Source: CAYMAZ01 sp964526285 (GTDB taxonomy: Bacteria; Bacteroidota; Bacteroidia; Bacteroidales; DTU049). From it: a stretch of 11,101 nt of DNA. Of the stretch, positions 1 through 7,719 are shown piece by piece. Numbering within the stretch: position 1 is the stretch's first letter; each line of letters begins with the position of its first letter. The notes under the pieces were generated by a model. That model worked only from the letters and a program-made list of their open reading frames with translations. It ran no database searches and was not told where the DNA came from. Both the position numbers and the translations under genes were made by a program. The DNA is taken from NCBI GenBank assembly GCA_964526285.1, contig CAZGIW010000111.1:1-11101 (forward strand). Direction: 5' to 3'.

Positions 1-3000
1 TATACATTTTTTTTCTGTTTGCCTTACTAACAGCAACGGCAATTGCACAGCCCGGGACAAATGACCCGACTTTTAATACATGGGACAATAGTCATTTTGC
101 CTCTGGTGGTTTTAATAACGTTGTTTATGCACTAGCCATTCAATCCGATGGTAAAACTATTGCTGGAGGAGATTTTTCATCCTTTGAAGGCACAAGCAGA
201 AACCGTATTGTCCGGTTAAATTCAGATGGTAGCCTGGATACAACCTTTAACATAGGCACGGGTTTTAATGGTAGTGTTTTTGCCATTGCTATTCAATCAG
301 ACAATAAAATACTTGTGGGAGGAAGTTTTACTTCTTATAACGGAATCACACATAATCGCATGGTGCGATTAAATACTGATGGAAGTCTTGATAGCACTTT
401 TTTTATTGGAACTGGTTTTGGTAATGAGGTTAGAGCAATTGCTATTCAATCTGATGGAAAGATTGTTGCAGGAGGTATTTTTCATAGTTTTAACAACATT
501 TCTTACACACGTATTGTTCGTTTAAATTCAGATGGTAGTGTTGATAACAATTTTATTATTGGAACTGGCTTTAATTATGACCTATATTCTATAGCTATAC
601 AATCAGATGGTAAGATTATTGTAGGTGGGAATTTTACAGGATATAACGGAACTGGTTGCAACAGGATAGTGCGACTAGAAGCAAATGGAGATAGAGATAG
701 TTCTTTCGTGATTGGAAGTGGATTAAATGCAGTTTGTTATTCTCTTGCTATTCAACCAGACGGGAAAATTTTAGCGGGGGGATTGTTTAATTATTATAAT
801 GGAGTTTCTCCAGGGATAGTTCGCATTAATAACGATGGGACTAAAGACAATAGCTTCGCGAATAGTGTTCCATCCGTTTATTCAATTGCTATACAATCAG
901 ATGGTAAGATTATTGTAGGTGGGGATTTTCAATCAGGAGGCTCTTTACCTAATCGAATAGGGCGTTTAAACGCAAATGGCACCTTAGATCCTACTTTTAT
1001 CACAGGATATGGTTTAAATAATATTCCTTATGCACTTGTCATTCAAACAGATGGAAAGATAATTGTTGGTGGAAATTTTAATACTTATAACAATTTTTAT
1101 TCCTCCAGAATATGCAGGTTGGAAACGAATGGAAGTAGAGATAATACCTTTATGGTTCAGGGAGGTTTCAGCCATGAAGTAAATACAATAGCTATACAAT
1201 CCGACGGAAGAATTATTGTAGGTGGTTTGTTTCATAACTATAATAACGAAGCGCATGGAAAAATAATTCGCTTAAATCCAGATGGTAGCGCAGATAGCAG
1301 TTTTAATGTTGGTATAGGATTTAGTAGTCGTGTTTCGGCTCTCGCAATTCAATCAGACGGGAAAATTATAGTGGGAGGTTCGTTTACTCATTTTAATGGT
1401 GCAGTACAAAAGTATCTTGTCCGTTTAAATACAGATGGCAGCATAGATCCCAGCTTTAATATTGGAACAGGATTTAGTCATTTGGTTTATTCACTTGCAA
1501 TTCAATCAGACGGAAAGATTATTGTGGGTGGAATGTTTACATCATATAATGGTAGCCCCTATAACCGTATAGTTCGCTTAAACCCAGATGGGAGTATTGA
1601 TAATAGCTTTGATATTGGAACGGGTTTTAATCTAAGCCCTAGATCTATAGTAATTCAATCTGATGGAAAAATTATTGCAGGTGGTCTTTTTGATTTGTAT
1701 AATGGAACTTTTTGTGGGAGAATAGTACGCATAAACCCAGATGGAGCCATAGATAGTAGTTTTACTTACAATAGTATTAAAGATATTTATGCCATAAAAA
1801 TTCAGTCAGACGAAAAGATAATTGTGGGAGGAGGACAATCAAACAATGGTCTAATAGTTCGTTTAAATCCAGACAGCAGTATTGACACAACTTTTAATTT
1901 TGGGACAGGTGTCAATTTCATGATTAAGTCAATTGCTGTTCAATCGGATGAAAAAATTATTTTGGGAGGAAGTTTTACATCATATAATGGATTCCTGACT
2001 AACCGTTTAGTTCGTTTAAACCCGGATGGTACTGTGGATAGCAGTTTTACTATCGGAACCGGCTTTAATGCACCTGTTAATTCACTTGGTATTCAATCAG
2101 ACGGAAAAATTATTGTAGGTGGAGAATTTACTTCATTTAACGGGATTACTAGAAGAAGTATAGCCAGATTGCTGGTTGATGATTGTATTCATTCATATAC
2201 ATATGACACTATCATATCTTGCGACCCTTACACATGGATTGACGGAAATACATACACTTCAAGTAATAATACAGCCTTTTATACATACTCTGGAGGTGCA
2301 TCAAATGGTTGCGACAGTATTGTTTTTCTTAAACTTACCATAGTTAATATCAACAACACAGTTACAGACCTGTCGCCCACTTTCATCTCAAATGAGAATA
2401 ATGCCATGTATCAATGGCTTGACTGTAACAATAATCACAGTATTATTCCAGGAGCAAATAATCAAAGTTTTATTGCAGTTGCAAATGGTAGTTATGCTGT
2501 TGAGATTTATAAATATGGATGTATAGATACATCTGCATGTTTCATCTGTAATGCATTTCAGACACCTGCTACTATTCCTTTTGTTGAGGATTTTGAAGTT
2601 TGGCCCAGCGATTGGTCTGTTGTTAACGGTACTCAGCATAATAAATGGTCAGTTGGAACTGCAACAGCATTCAATAGCTATCAGTCAGCATATATCTCAG
2701 ATACTAATGGGCTTGCAAATACATATTCAAATAACATATTGTCAGTTGTTCATATGTACAGAGATGTTGATTTTGGGGTTTCTTCAATTCCCTATTATTT
2801 GCAATTTAACTGGAAGTCATTGGGAGAACCCATTGAAAACGATTACCTTAAAGTATATCTTGTGCCTCTCACTGTTTATCCGGTTCAAGGGGCAGAGCTT
2901 AGTTCAGGTCAGATAGGAACCGCATATTACAATAATGGTTTATGGCAAACAGAATTGATTGAACTTGATCATGCAATTTATGCAGGGCAAACATGGAGAC

Positions 3001-4130
3001 TTGTGTTTTCATGGAAAAACAATTCAGGCGGAGGAAATCAACCACCTGCTGCAATTGATAACATATCAATTTCCAGCTGTCCCAGACCAACTTCTCTTTA
3101 TGTGAGCAATGTCAATACTTCTTCTGTGACACTTCATTGGACACCAGGAGGCACAGAAAATAACTGGGATGTAGTTGTTTTGAATTTGCTTACAAATGAC
3201 ACAATTATTTCCACTACTGTGACGGGTAATAATTACTTGAATGTTGTCGGCCTTGATACTGCAACTGCCTATAAATATTTAGTACAGGCTGAATGTATGC
3301 CCGGCAATAACAGTGTTTGGGAGGGGCCCTATATATTTATTACTTCACAAGGAACAACAAGTTTGCCATTTATCGACACCTTTGACAGTAAAAACAGCGG
3401 ATGGTCTTTTGTTGACGGAACACAATCAAACAAATGGCATATTGGAAATGCCACATCCTGTTCAGGGACAAATTCAGTTTATGTTACCAATAATTCAGGT
3501 GTTTCCAATGAGTATGATATTCTGTCTTCATCTAAATCTCATTTTTTTAGAGACTTTGAATTTCCAATAACATCAAATGATTTTCAGCTGCAGTTTATGT
3601 GGAAAGGATTGGGAGAAATCAATGATTATCTGTCAGTGTATCTGGTTCCGCTTTCAACTGCACCAATTGAAGGAATATCACTTAATGAAGGAATGGTTGG
3701 GTTTGTTTATTACAATCAGCCCAACTGGACAAATGAAAGCATTATTTTGCCTTCTTCTGTTTACTCGGGTGGAAAATGGAGGCTTGTTTTTTCATGGGTA
3801 AATAACTCATCCAATGGAACACAACCACCAACTGCTATTGATGATATTAGTTTAGCTGAATATGTCACTGTTGGAAACCATGAATTTGCATCGCATGATA
3901 AAAGTATAATACTCTACCCCAATCCCAATGACGGCCAGTTCATTATTGAGCTGGTTGAAGAATCAAACATAACGGTAATAAACTCACTGGGTGCAACAGT
4001 GCACAGAGCTTCTTATGCAGCCGGCTCACATGGTCTGGATTTAAGCTATCTGGCCGGTGGAGTGTATTTGATAAAATCTGAAAGCAGGGATAATGTGAAT
4101 GTTTTGAGATTTGTGGTGAATGGGAGGTAA
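1..4130 (+). CDS. Large secreted delta-60 repeat protein with T9SS C-terminal sorting domain, 5' partial
   Basis: The reading frame is open from base 3 to the TAA at 4128-4130 (1375 codons), so the start lies upstream and the ATG at 315 is internal. Counting the codon at base 3 as residue 1, the protein begins inside a hydrophobic signal peptide ending TATAIA, with probable cleavage before QPG. Residues about 39-729 are 14 delta-60 type repeats (AIQSDGKIIVGG, then RIVRLNPDGSID and FNIGTGFN). A linker follows with a CDSIVFLKLTI motif often seen in Bacteroidota surface proteins. Residues about 858-1026 and 1120-1284 are two clearly paralogous cleaved-adhesin/choice-of-anchor-J-like domains (shared WRLVFSW, then QPP and AIDNIS or AIDDIS). 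A fibronectin type III domain lies between them at about 1028-1116. Residues 1302-1375 (ILYPNPNDGQF, GGVYLIK) form a type A T9SS sorting domain. The protein is therefore probably exported by Sec, moved across the outer membrane by the Por system and kept at the surface or released. Its ligand or enzymatic role is unknown. Confidence 0.93.
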   Translation, partial: YIFFLFALLTATAIAQPGTNDPTFNTWDNSHFASGGFNNVVYALAIQSDGKTIAGGDFSSFEGTSRNRIVRLNSDGSLDTTFNIGTGFNGSVFAIAIQSDNKILVGGSFTSYNGITHNRMVRLNTDGSLDSTFFIGTGFGNEVRAIAIQSDGKIVAGGIFHSFNNISYTRIVRLNSDGSVDNNFIIGTGFNYDLYSIAIQSDGKIIVGGNFTGYNGTGCNRIVRLEANGDRDSSFVIGSGLNAVCYSLAIQPDGKILAGGLFNYYNGVSPGIVRINNDGTKDNSFANSVPSVYSIAIQSDGKIIVGGDFQSGGSLPNRIGRLNANGTLDPTFITGYGLNNIPYALVIQTDGKIIVGGNFNTYNNFYSSRICRLETNGSRDNTFMVQGGFSHEVNTIAIQSDGRIIVGGLFHNYNNEAHGKIIRLNPDGSADSSFNVGIGFSSRVSALAIQSDGKIIVGGSFTHFNGAVQKYLVRLNTDGSIDPSFNIGTGFSHLVYSLAIQSDGKIIVGGMFTSYNGSPYNRIVRLNPDGSIDNSFDIGTGFNLSPRSIVIQSDGKIIAGGLFDLYNGTFCGRIVRINPDGAIDSSFTYNSIKDIYAIKIQSDEKIIVGGGQSNNGLIVRLNPDSSIDTTFNFGTGVNFMIKSIAVQSDEKIILGGSFTSYNGFLTNRLVRLNPDGTVDSSFTIGTGFNAPVNSLGIQSDGKIIVGGEFTSFNGITRRSIARLLVDDCIHSYTYDTIISCDPYTWIDGNTYTSSNNTAFYTYSGGASNGCDSIVFLKLTIVNINNTVTDLSPTFISNENNAMYQWLDCNNNHSIIPGANNQSFIAVANGSYAVEIYKYGCIDTSACFICNAFQTPATIPFVEDFEVWPSDWSVVNGTQHNKWSVGTATAFNSYQSAYISDTNGLANTYSNNILSVVHMYRDVDFGVSSIPYYLQFNWKSLGEPIENDYLKVYLVPLTVYPVQGAELSSGQIGTAYYNNGLWQTELIELDHAIYAGQTWRLVFSWKNNSGGGNQPPAAIDNISISSCPRPTSLYVSNVNTSSVTLHWTPGGTENNWDVVVLNLLTNDTIISTTVTGNNYLNVVGLDTATAYKYLVQAECMPGNNSVWEGPYIFITSQGTTSLPFIDTFDSKNSGWSFVDGTQSNKWHIGNATSCSGTNSVYVTNNSGVSNEYDILSSSKSHFFRDFEFPITSNDFQLQFMWKGLGEINDYLSVYLVPLSTAPIEGISLNEGMVGFVYYNQPNWTNESIILPSSVYSGGKWRLVFSWVNNSSNGTQPPTAIDDISLAEYVTVGNHEFASHDKSIILYPNPNDGQFIIELVEESNITVINSLGATVHRASYAAGSHGLDLSYLAGGVYLIKSESRDNVNVLRFVVNGR
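117..2190 (+). repeat. Fourteen coding tandem repeats of about 150 bp (delta-60 family)
   Basis: This is the DNA of the 14 consecutive repeats of about 47-52 residues. Each carries the AIQSDGKI, VGG-F, RIVRLN-DGS-D and F-IGTGFN segments. Repeats 5, 11 and 12 are shortened, and the last (ending near RLLVDDC) is degenerate in its second half. Such repeats probably build beta-sheet or propeller-like structures. Repeats 4 and 6 share a 36-bp identical stretch (594-629 and 888-923), which points to recent duplication or gene conversion within the array. Confidence 0.88.
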
Positions 4131-4149
4131 GGAATAGGAACCAAATCAT

Positions 4150-4197
4150 CACCAAAAGCGGCAATGCAAATTTGATTTTTTATTGTTTTGCATGGTG
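4150..4197 (+). terminator. Weak candidate hairpin terminator after the T9SS protein gene
   Basis: ATGCAAA (4164-4170) pairs perfectly with TTTGCAT (4187-4193) across a 16-nt T-rich loop. CACC (4150-4153) can pair with GGTG (4194-4197) after a 10-nt bulge. It begins 20 nt after the stop codon, but an A-rich stretch rather than a T-run follows it, so it is not a classical intrinsic terminator. The hairpin-forming 95-bp repeats just downstream could do the same job. Confidence 0.25.
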
Positions 4198-4244
4198 AAA
4201 ATAATTATTAATACAACTGTCAATTATATATGTGCATTTATATT

Positions 4245-4590
4245 GCCACAGAAGCACTAAAACACCAAAATCCACAGAAATGACCTTTGGTGTAATTCAG
4301 TGTTTCTGTGTTTTTGTGACAGAAAAATCCGAAAACTTAGCCACCGAACCACAAAAGCTCCAAAATCCACAGAAGAGTTTTTTTGTGAAATTCAGTGTTT
4401 CTGTGTTTTTGTGGCAGAAAAATCCCAAAACTTAGCCACCGAACCACTAAAGCTCCAAAATCCACAGAAATGACCTTTGGTGTAATTCAGTGTTTCTGTG
4501 TTTTTGTGGCAGAAAAGTTCGCAAAATTTACCACTGAACCACTAAAGCTCCAAAATCCACAGAATTGTTTTTTGGTGAAATAGAAATCCC
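4245..4590. repeat. 95-bp tandem hairpin repeat, 3.5 copies, between convergent genes
   Basis: Units start at 4245, 4340, 4435 and 4530, an exact 95-bp period; the fourth decays after about 60 bp. Each unit has a left arm (GCCACNGAANCAC...) and a right arm (TTCAGTGTTTCTGTG then TTTTTGTGGC) that is an imperfect inverted copy. In unit 1 the arms are 4245-4269 and 4296-4320, matching at about 18 of 25 positions. The centre between the arms alternates: units 1 and 3 carry ATGACCTTTGGTGTAA, while units 2 and 4 carry a T-rich variant. The period is not a multiple of three, so the short open frames here are not genes. The array fills most of the gap between the plus-strand gene ending at 4130 and the minus-strand gene ending at 4623, where a two-way transcription end is expected. 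No transposase is nearby. Confidence 0.93.
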
Positions 4591-4622
4591 AAACAAAAAG
4601 ACCTGTCACAAAACCCGAACAT

Positions 4623-5417
4623 CTATGCTGTATACGTATGCACACTGTTGCCCGCAACTGCCAGATAATTTACTCCAAACCAGCATATCAATACCACAAT
4701 CATGGCTATCACCAGCAACCACAGTGGGATTTTTTCACTTTGCTTATGTTTGTGCCTGAAATGGATATAGAGCAAATAAATCATCCATGTTATCAATGCC
4801 CATGTTTCTTTGGGATCCCAAGTCCAGTAATGTCCCCATGCCTCCTTGGCCCACAATCCGCCAAACAATAACCCAAAAGTGAGAAACGCAAATCCGATAT
4901 ACACCAGATTGTCAGCATAAACCAGCCTTTTTTTTATGGTGTTGCCTCTCCACAGTGCCAAAATACCATCAGCTGCTATTAATGTTGCACCGGATAAAAT
5001 GGCATAGGCCAAAATGTAAACAATAACATGCGGAACAAACCATGGACTCTGCAATGCAGGCATCAGCGTCTGGTCAAAAGTGTCGGGCTTGAAATAATTC
5101 AGCAGCAAAAACACCATTGCCATAAAAAGAGAATAGGCCAGTATCCACTTAAATCTCCACCTGTAGTAAAGAACAACACCAATCAACGATAAAAATACTC
5201 CATACCACAAACGGGTCTCAGCCAAAGTCCTGAATGGCGGCCTTCCCAAATCAATCCAAAGCTTTGCAGTAAAAACAATCAGCAGCAACACCCCGCCGTT
5301 AATGAGAATATCAGCCACAATGCCTTTGCGTCCCTTCAAACCATACAACATCATTATCCCAAAAATCCACATGGGGAAAATTATGTAAATGTAAATCGAA
5401 TAAACCTGCCAACTCAT
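4623..5417 (-). CDS. ccsA: CcsA/ResC-type cytochrome c biogenesis protein (heme export and ligation)
   Basis: This is a polytopic inner-membrane protein of 264 residues from the ATG at 5417. CcsA works with ResB in system II cytochrome c maturation: it moves heme to the outer face of the membrane and presents it for attachment to CXXCH apocytochromes. Its hallmark WWD segment is intact at about residues 187-206 (GGLWAKEAWGHYWTWDPKE), followed by TWALITW. The two flanking heme-ligand histidines are visible as H130 (WFVPH) and H219 (LLYIH). The C-terminal WFGVNYL and VHTY segment is also typical, and about eight membrane spans are apparent. An in-frame TTG at 5429 would add four residues, but GGAG at 5424-5427 lies six bases before the ATG and favours the shorter form. 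It follows resB by 84 nt on the same strand, so co-transcription is likely. No cytochrome c gene lies in the window. Confidence 0.93.
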   Translation of the reverse strand: MSWQVYSIYIYIIFPMWIFGIMMLYGLKGRKGIVADILINGGVLLLIVFTAKLWIDLGRPPFRTLAETRLWYGVFLSLIGVVLYYRWRFKWILAYSLFMAMVFLLLNYFKPDTFDQTLMPALQSPWFVPHVIVYILAYAILSGATLIAADGILALWRGNTIKKRLVYADNLVYIGFAFLTFGLLFGGLWAKEAWGHYWTWDPKETWALITWMIYLLYIHFRHKHKQSEKIPLWLLVIAMIVVLICWFGVNYLAVAGNSVHTYTA

Positions 5418-5423
5418 AGCAAA

Positions 5424-5427
5424 CTCC
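5424..5427 (-). promoter_or_regulatory. Shine-Dalgarno-like GGAG that decides the ccsA start
   Basis: On the minus strand, GGAG is followed by six bases (TTTGCT) and then ATG at 5417-5415. If translation began at the upstream TTG (5429) this motif would lie inside the coding region. It is the only clear ribosome-binding motif found in front of any of the minus-strand genes here. Confidence 0.5.
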
Positions 5428-5429
5428 AA

Positions 5430-5471
5430 TATTTTCTATTTTCTATCTTCTATTTTCTATCTTCTATTTTC
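5430..5471. repeat. Heptanucleotide tandem array between resB and ccsA
   Basis: Six uninterrupted 7-bp units on the plus strand read TATTTTC, TATTTTC, TATCTTC, TATTTTC, TATCTTC, TATTTTC. A degenerate AATATTTTC follows to 5480. On the coding strand this is a GAAAATA/GAAGATA array ending just 5' of the ccsA ribosome-binding motif. It makes up most of the 84-nt gap between the two genes. It is outside both coding regions, so changes in copy number would alter leader length rather than reading frame. Confidence 0.92.
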
Positions 5472-5501
5472 AATATTTTCCCGAATAACTAACTCTCAAA
5501 G

Positions 5502-6725
5502 CTACAACCTCCTCCCAACCCAAACCAAATAAACACTTCCCAGCAACACCATAAAAATTCCAATATACACAACCGGCAACCATGGATCACGGATCACCTC
5601 AAAAATACTCATTTGTGACCATCTGCCCAGCTCACTGTCATAGCTAAACTGATAAATCTTCCATTGCCCTTCCTTCAGCGTATTATTGACACTAATTTCT
5701 GCATTTTCAGTCACAATTTTTCCGTCTCTTTCAATATCAACCACCGAAACATATCGTTTGGTTTTTGGTGATGCCATGCCAAGCACATGATGTTGGTCAA
5801 GTATAATGTAGCGTGGCTGAAACATAAAGTTGCCACAGGATATCCAGTCCTCTGTTGTGATATTTCCTTTGCTTATTCTCACCAAAGCGGCATGTGTACT
5901 TCCAAATTGCTCTGTATATACATATCCTTCGCCCATGGGGATAGCATAAGAAATGAATGAAACAATCTCAAAATCAAATCCCAGAATATTTCCTGTTTTG
6001 CCTTCTTCAATAAACGGAAGTTTGCTGCCTTTTTCAATGATTGGATAGCCGTCTTTTGCATCAAAAATTAGCAACTCAGGCGGATATTCCTCAATTGAAA
6101 AAGATTTCAAATGAATTCCGAAAGGCATTTTTGCCTGATGAGTTTGATTTGGAAAAGCGATGTCGCTGTATTGTCCCTGAATGACCGGCATTTTCAATCT
6201 GAGCAAATCGCTGCTTCCCAAAGATGCCGCAGCGAGTATGATAAATAATCCCCCATGATTAAGGAAAAATGCAAAGTTTTTCAGACTTAACTTTTGTCTC
6301 ATCCTGCGAATAATTGTGTAACCCAAAACAGTGAGCATAAACACAGCAATAATAATATATGGTTTGCTGGTGTGTATGTGATTCAACCCAATTTTGCCGC
6401 CAAATCCTTTGGGTTCGCCCTGAGGAATAAATCCCATGAGCAATATGAGAAATGTAAAAACAGTCATCACAGCCATGGCAGCAGGTACTGACGAGAGCCA
6501 GTTCATTACTGGTCCTTTCACGAAAATTTGAGTCAATAGGAGATATGAAACAAAAGCAAGCAGCAAAAACAGATTCACCGGATAGGAGGGAAGCTGTGTA
6601 ATTGTTCCGCCCGAGAAATATTCAAGGATAAAACCAACAAGCATCAGTCCCACAGCGATGAAAAAACTTTCTATGTAACTCCATGGAAACTGCCAAACAG
6701 ATCTTTTGGTTTTCTTTTCTGACAT
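5502..6725 (-). CDS. resB: ResB-like cytochrome c biogenesis protein
   Basis: The protein has 407 residues from the ATG at 6725. ResB is the partner of CcsA in system II cytochrome c maturation; together they hold heme and attach it to reduced apocytochrome c outside the membrane. Hydrophobic spans lie at about residues 17-36, 50-68, 82-101, 122-138 and 155-172. A long extracytoplasmic domain follows (about 175-375), then a final span at about 384-402. Family features are the NHGGLFIILAAASLGSSDLL segment with its conserved His157, the WKIYQFSYD segment and the DPWLPVVYIG motif before the last span. An in-frame TTG at 6749 would add eight residues, but the ATG gives a normal charged cytoplasmic N-terminus (MSEKKTKR). 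In many Bacteroidota this pair follows nitrite reductase genes nrfHA; here only a gene-free region lies upstream. Confidence 0.9.
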   Translation of the reverse strand: MSEKKTKRSVWQFPWSYIESFFIAVGLMLVGFILEYFSGGTITQLPSYPVNLFLLLAFVSYLLLTQIFVKGPVMNWLSSVPAAMAVMTVFTFLILLMGFIPQGEPKGFGGKIGLNHIHTSKPYIIIAVFMLTVLGYTIIRRMRQKLSLKNFAFFLNHGGLFIILAAASLGSSDLLRLKMPVIQGQYSDIAFPNQTHQAKMPFGIHLKSFSIEEYPPELLIFDAKDGYPIIEKGSKLPFIEEGKTGNILGFDFEIVSFISYAIPMGEGYVYTEQFGSTHAALVRISKGNITTEDWISCGNFMFQPRYIILDQHHVLGMASPKTKRYVSVVDIERDGKIVTENAEISVNNTLKEGQWKIYQFSYDSELGRWSQMSIFEVIRDPWLPVVYIGIFMVLLGSVYLVWVGRRL

Positions 6726-6777
6726 GTTGATTATTAAATATGAAAACAAATATTTGAATGCAAAAATAACAATATTT

Positions 6778-6785
6778 CAAACATA
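6778..6785 (-). promoter_or_regulatory. Candidate Bacteroidota-type -7 promoter element for resB
   Basis: The minus strand reads TATGTTTG, a full match to the known Bacteroidota -7 consensus TAnnTTTG. It lies 53 bp upstream of the resB ATG, which allows a leader of about 45 nt. No good -33 TTTG is visible at the expected distance (only a GTTA-like tetramer), so the call rests on one element and position. Confidence 0.35.
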
Positions 6786-6966
6786 AGCTGTATTTAGTTT
6801 TATTTGTAACTGCTAACCACACCAAAAAACATTTTTCTTTTTTTTGCCAATTTATCATTTATCATGTTTTATGCCGATTAATCCAAATGGGAAGTGATGT
6901 GACTAATATGTTGCGTTAAGCAATAAAAATTCTTAAACTTTATCTCCCTTTTATTTTTTGTCATAG

Positions 6967-6996
6967 TTCGACGGGTGCTACATTGAGCCTGCCGAA
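6967..6996. repeat. Imperfect palindrome of the TTCGAC...GAGCCTG...CGAA type
   Basis: TTCG (6967-6970) pairs with CGAA (6993-6996). The stem continues, after one mismatch, with CGGGT against GCCTG including two G-T wobbles. The sequence resembles the dispersed intergenic palindrome containing TTCGACAGGCTCAG that I recall from many Bacteroidota genomes. A competing stem, GCCTG (6987-6991) with CAGGC (7007-7011), uses the same bases. Confidence 0.4.
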
Positions 6997-7093
6997 ATGC
7001 TCACTACAGGCAAAATTTGTTTAAAAAGAACACTAAATTTGAAGAAAAATATTGACAAATTTTCTACCAAAAAACACCAGGAGTCATTGGCTT

Positions 7094-7113
7094 CAACGGG
7101 CTGAAGTCCGTTG
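7094..7113. repeat. REP-like hairpin, GGGCTGAAGTCC core
   Basis: CAACGG (7094-7099) pairs with CCGTTG (7108-7113). The stem extends by one G-T and one C-G pair to eight pairs closing a TGAA tetraloop. The GGGCTGAAGYCC core matches the REP-like palindromes known in Bacteroidota intergenic regions, where such elements can be mobilised by RAYT transposases. No transposase gene is in the window. Confidence 0.6.
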
Positions 7114-7163
7114 CTATTGAATTTTTTATGTTATGTTTTTTCTTACATAAAGAGTTTAGTTTA

Positions 7164-7185
7164 GCTAAGGGCTAAAGCCCTTCGC
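7164..7185. repeat. REP-like hairpin, AAGGGCTAAAGCCCTT core
   Basis: AAGGGC (7167-7172) pairs perfectly with GCCCTT (7177-7182) around a TAAA tetraloop. After one mismatch, GC (7164-7165) pairs with GC (7184-7185). It lies about 50 bp from the similar hairpin at 7094-7113, and the two together look like a REP pair. It is about 85 bp past the end of the GNAT gene. Confidence 0.6.
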
Positions 7186-7268
7186 AGAGCAATTTTTAAA
7201 AAAACATACACACCATTTTGTATTGCTAAAAATTTTTCAAATACAAATCAAGCGATAAATTGCGTTTT

Positions 7269-7715
7269 TCAATATAAATCCCGAATCATTCTGTATCCAT
7301 GTTCCCCATCTCTGTAGTAGTTTGGAATTTCTTTAACAATACTGAATCCGTGTTTAATGTAGAAATTTATTGCTGATTTGTTTTGTTGATTGACTTCAAG
7401 AGAAAGAAAACGCAGATTGTTTTTCATGGCTACAAGGAAAGCTTTTTTTATTAATTCATTTCCAATGTTAGATCTCCTGTATGAAGGGTCAACAGCGATA
7501 GAATAAATCCTCAGTTTTCGACTTTTTTTTCGCTTCATAAGGATGATATAGCCTGAGATTAATTGATTTGTTTCAGACACAAGAAAAAACACATTATTAT
7601 TTCTGAGTAGTGAAATAAATTGTCTTTTGGAAAAAGCATCAGAGTTGAAGCTTTGGATTTCAATTTCCAGGATTCTGTTAATATCTGACAGTGATGCTGG
7701 CCTAATATCAATCAT
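7269..7715 (-). CDS. RimI-like GNAT family N-acetyltransferase
   Basis: A single-domain GNAT protein of 148 residues, a usual size for the family. GNAT enzymes move an acetyl group from acetyl-CoA to an amine. Motif A is clear at residues 70-92: IYSIAVDPSYRRSNIGNEL contains the R-R-x-N-x-G-N pyrophosphate-binding loop at 80-86. Motif B is SLEVNQQNKSAINFY then KHGF (105-123). The tail NYYRDGEHGYRM resembles RimI-type protein N-terminal acetyltransferases, but the real substrate cannot be told from sequence. The start is the ATG at 7715, only four bases after the stop of the ATP-grasp gene, so translation is probably coupled. As the last gene of the cluster, it most likely acts on the ligase product, on its substrate, or on a peptide. 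The ribosomal S18 acetyltransferase role is possible but not favoured by the context. Confidence 0.85.
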   Translation of the reverse strand: MIDIRPASLSDINRILEIEIQSFNSDAFSKRQFISLLRNNNVFFLVSETNQLISGYIILMKRKKSRKLRIYSIAVDPSYRRSNIGNELIKKAFLVAMKNNLRFLSLEVNQQNKSAINFYIKHGFSIVKEIPNYYRDGEHGYRMIRDLY

Positions 7716-7719
7716 ATTA

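Larger units (their letters stand above)
6786..7268. other. Gene-free AT-rich intergenic region
   Basis: These 483 bases separate resB from the GNAT gene; both are on the minus strand. I found no credible coding frame on either strand and no RNA gene. The region holds the three palindromic elements listed separately (6967-6996, 7094-7113 and 7164-7185) in very AT-rich sequence with several homopolymer runs. The downstream end of the four-gene cluster lies at its right edge, so some of these hairpins could also limit read-through toward resB, although no hairpin with a clean T-run on the minus strand was seen. Confidence 0.7.

Noticed and set aside
315..317. ATG as the start of the large repeat protein
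   Set aside because: The frame is open upstream to the window edge and encodes two more delta-60 repeats and a signal peptide, so this Met is internal.
4232..4583. Two short plus-strand open frames with similar peptides inside the 95-bp repeats
   Set aside because: They arise from the tandem repeat itself. The 95-bp period is not divisible by three, so successive units fall in different frames, and no ribosome-binding site or family resemblance is seen.
4245..4590. Possible CRISPR-like array
   Set aside because: The units are joined end to end with no unique spacers, the unit is 95 bp, and no cas gene is present.
5418..5429. TTG start adding four residues to CcsA
   Set aside because: The GGAG motif would be inside the gene, while the ATG at 5417 is well placed behind it.
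6726..6749. TTG start adding eight residues to ResB
   Set aside because: The ATG at 6725 gives a typical short charged N-terminus before the first membrane span; the extension adds an unneeded hydrophobic stretch.
7188..7227. AGCAAT/ATTGCT inverted repeat as a terminator for the four-gene cluster
   Set aside because: The stem is only six pairs with a 28-nt loop and no proper T-run after it on the minus strand.
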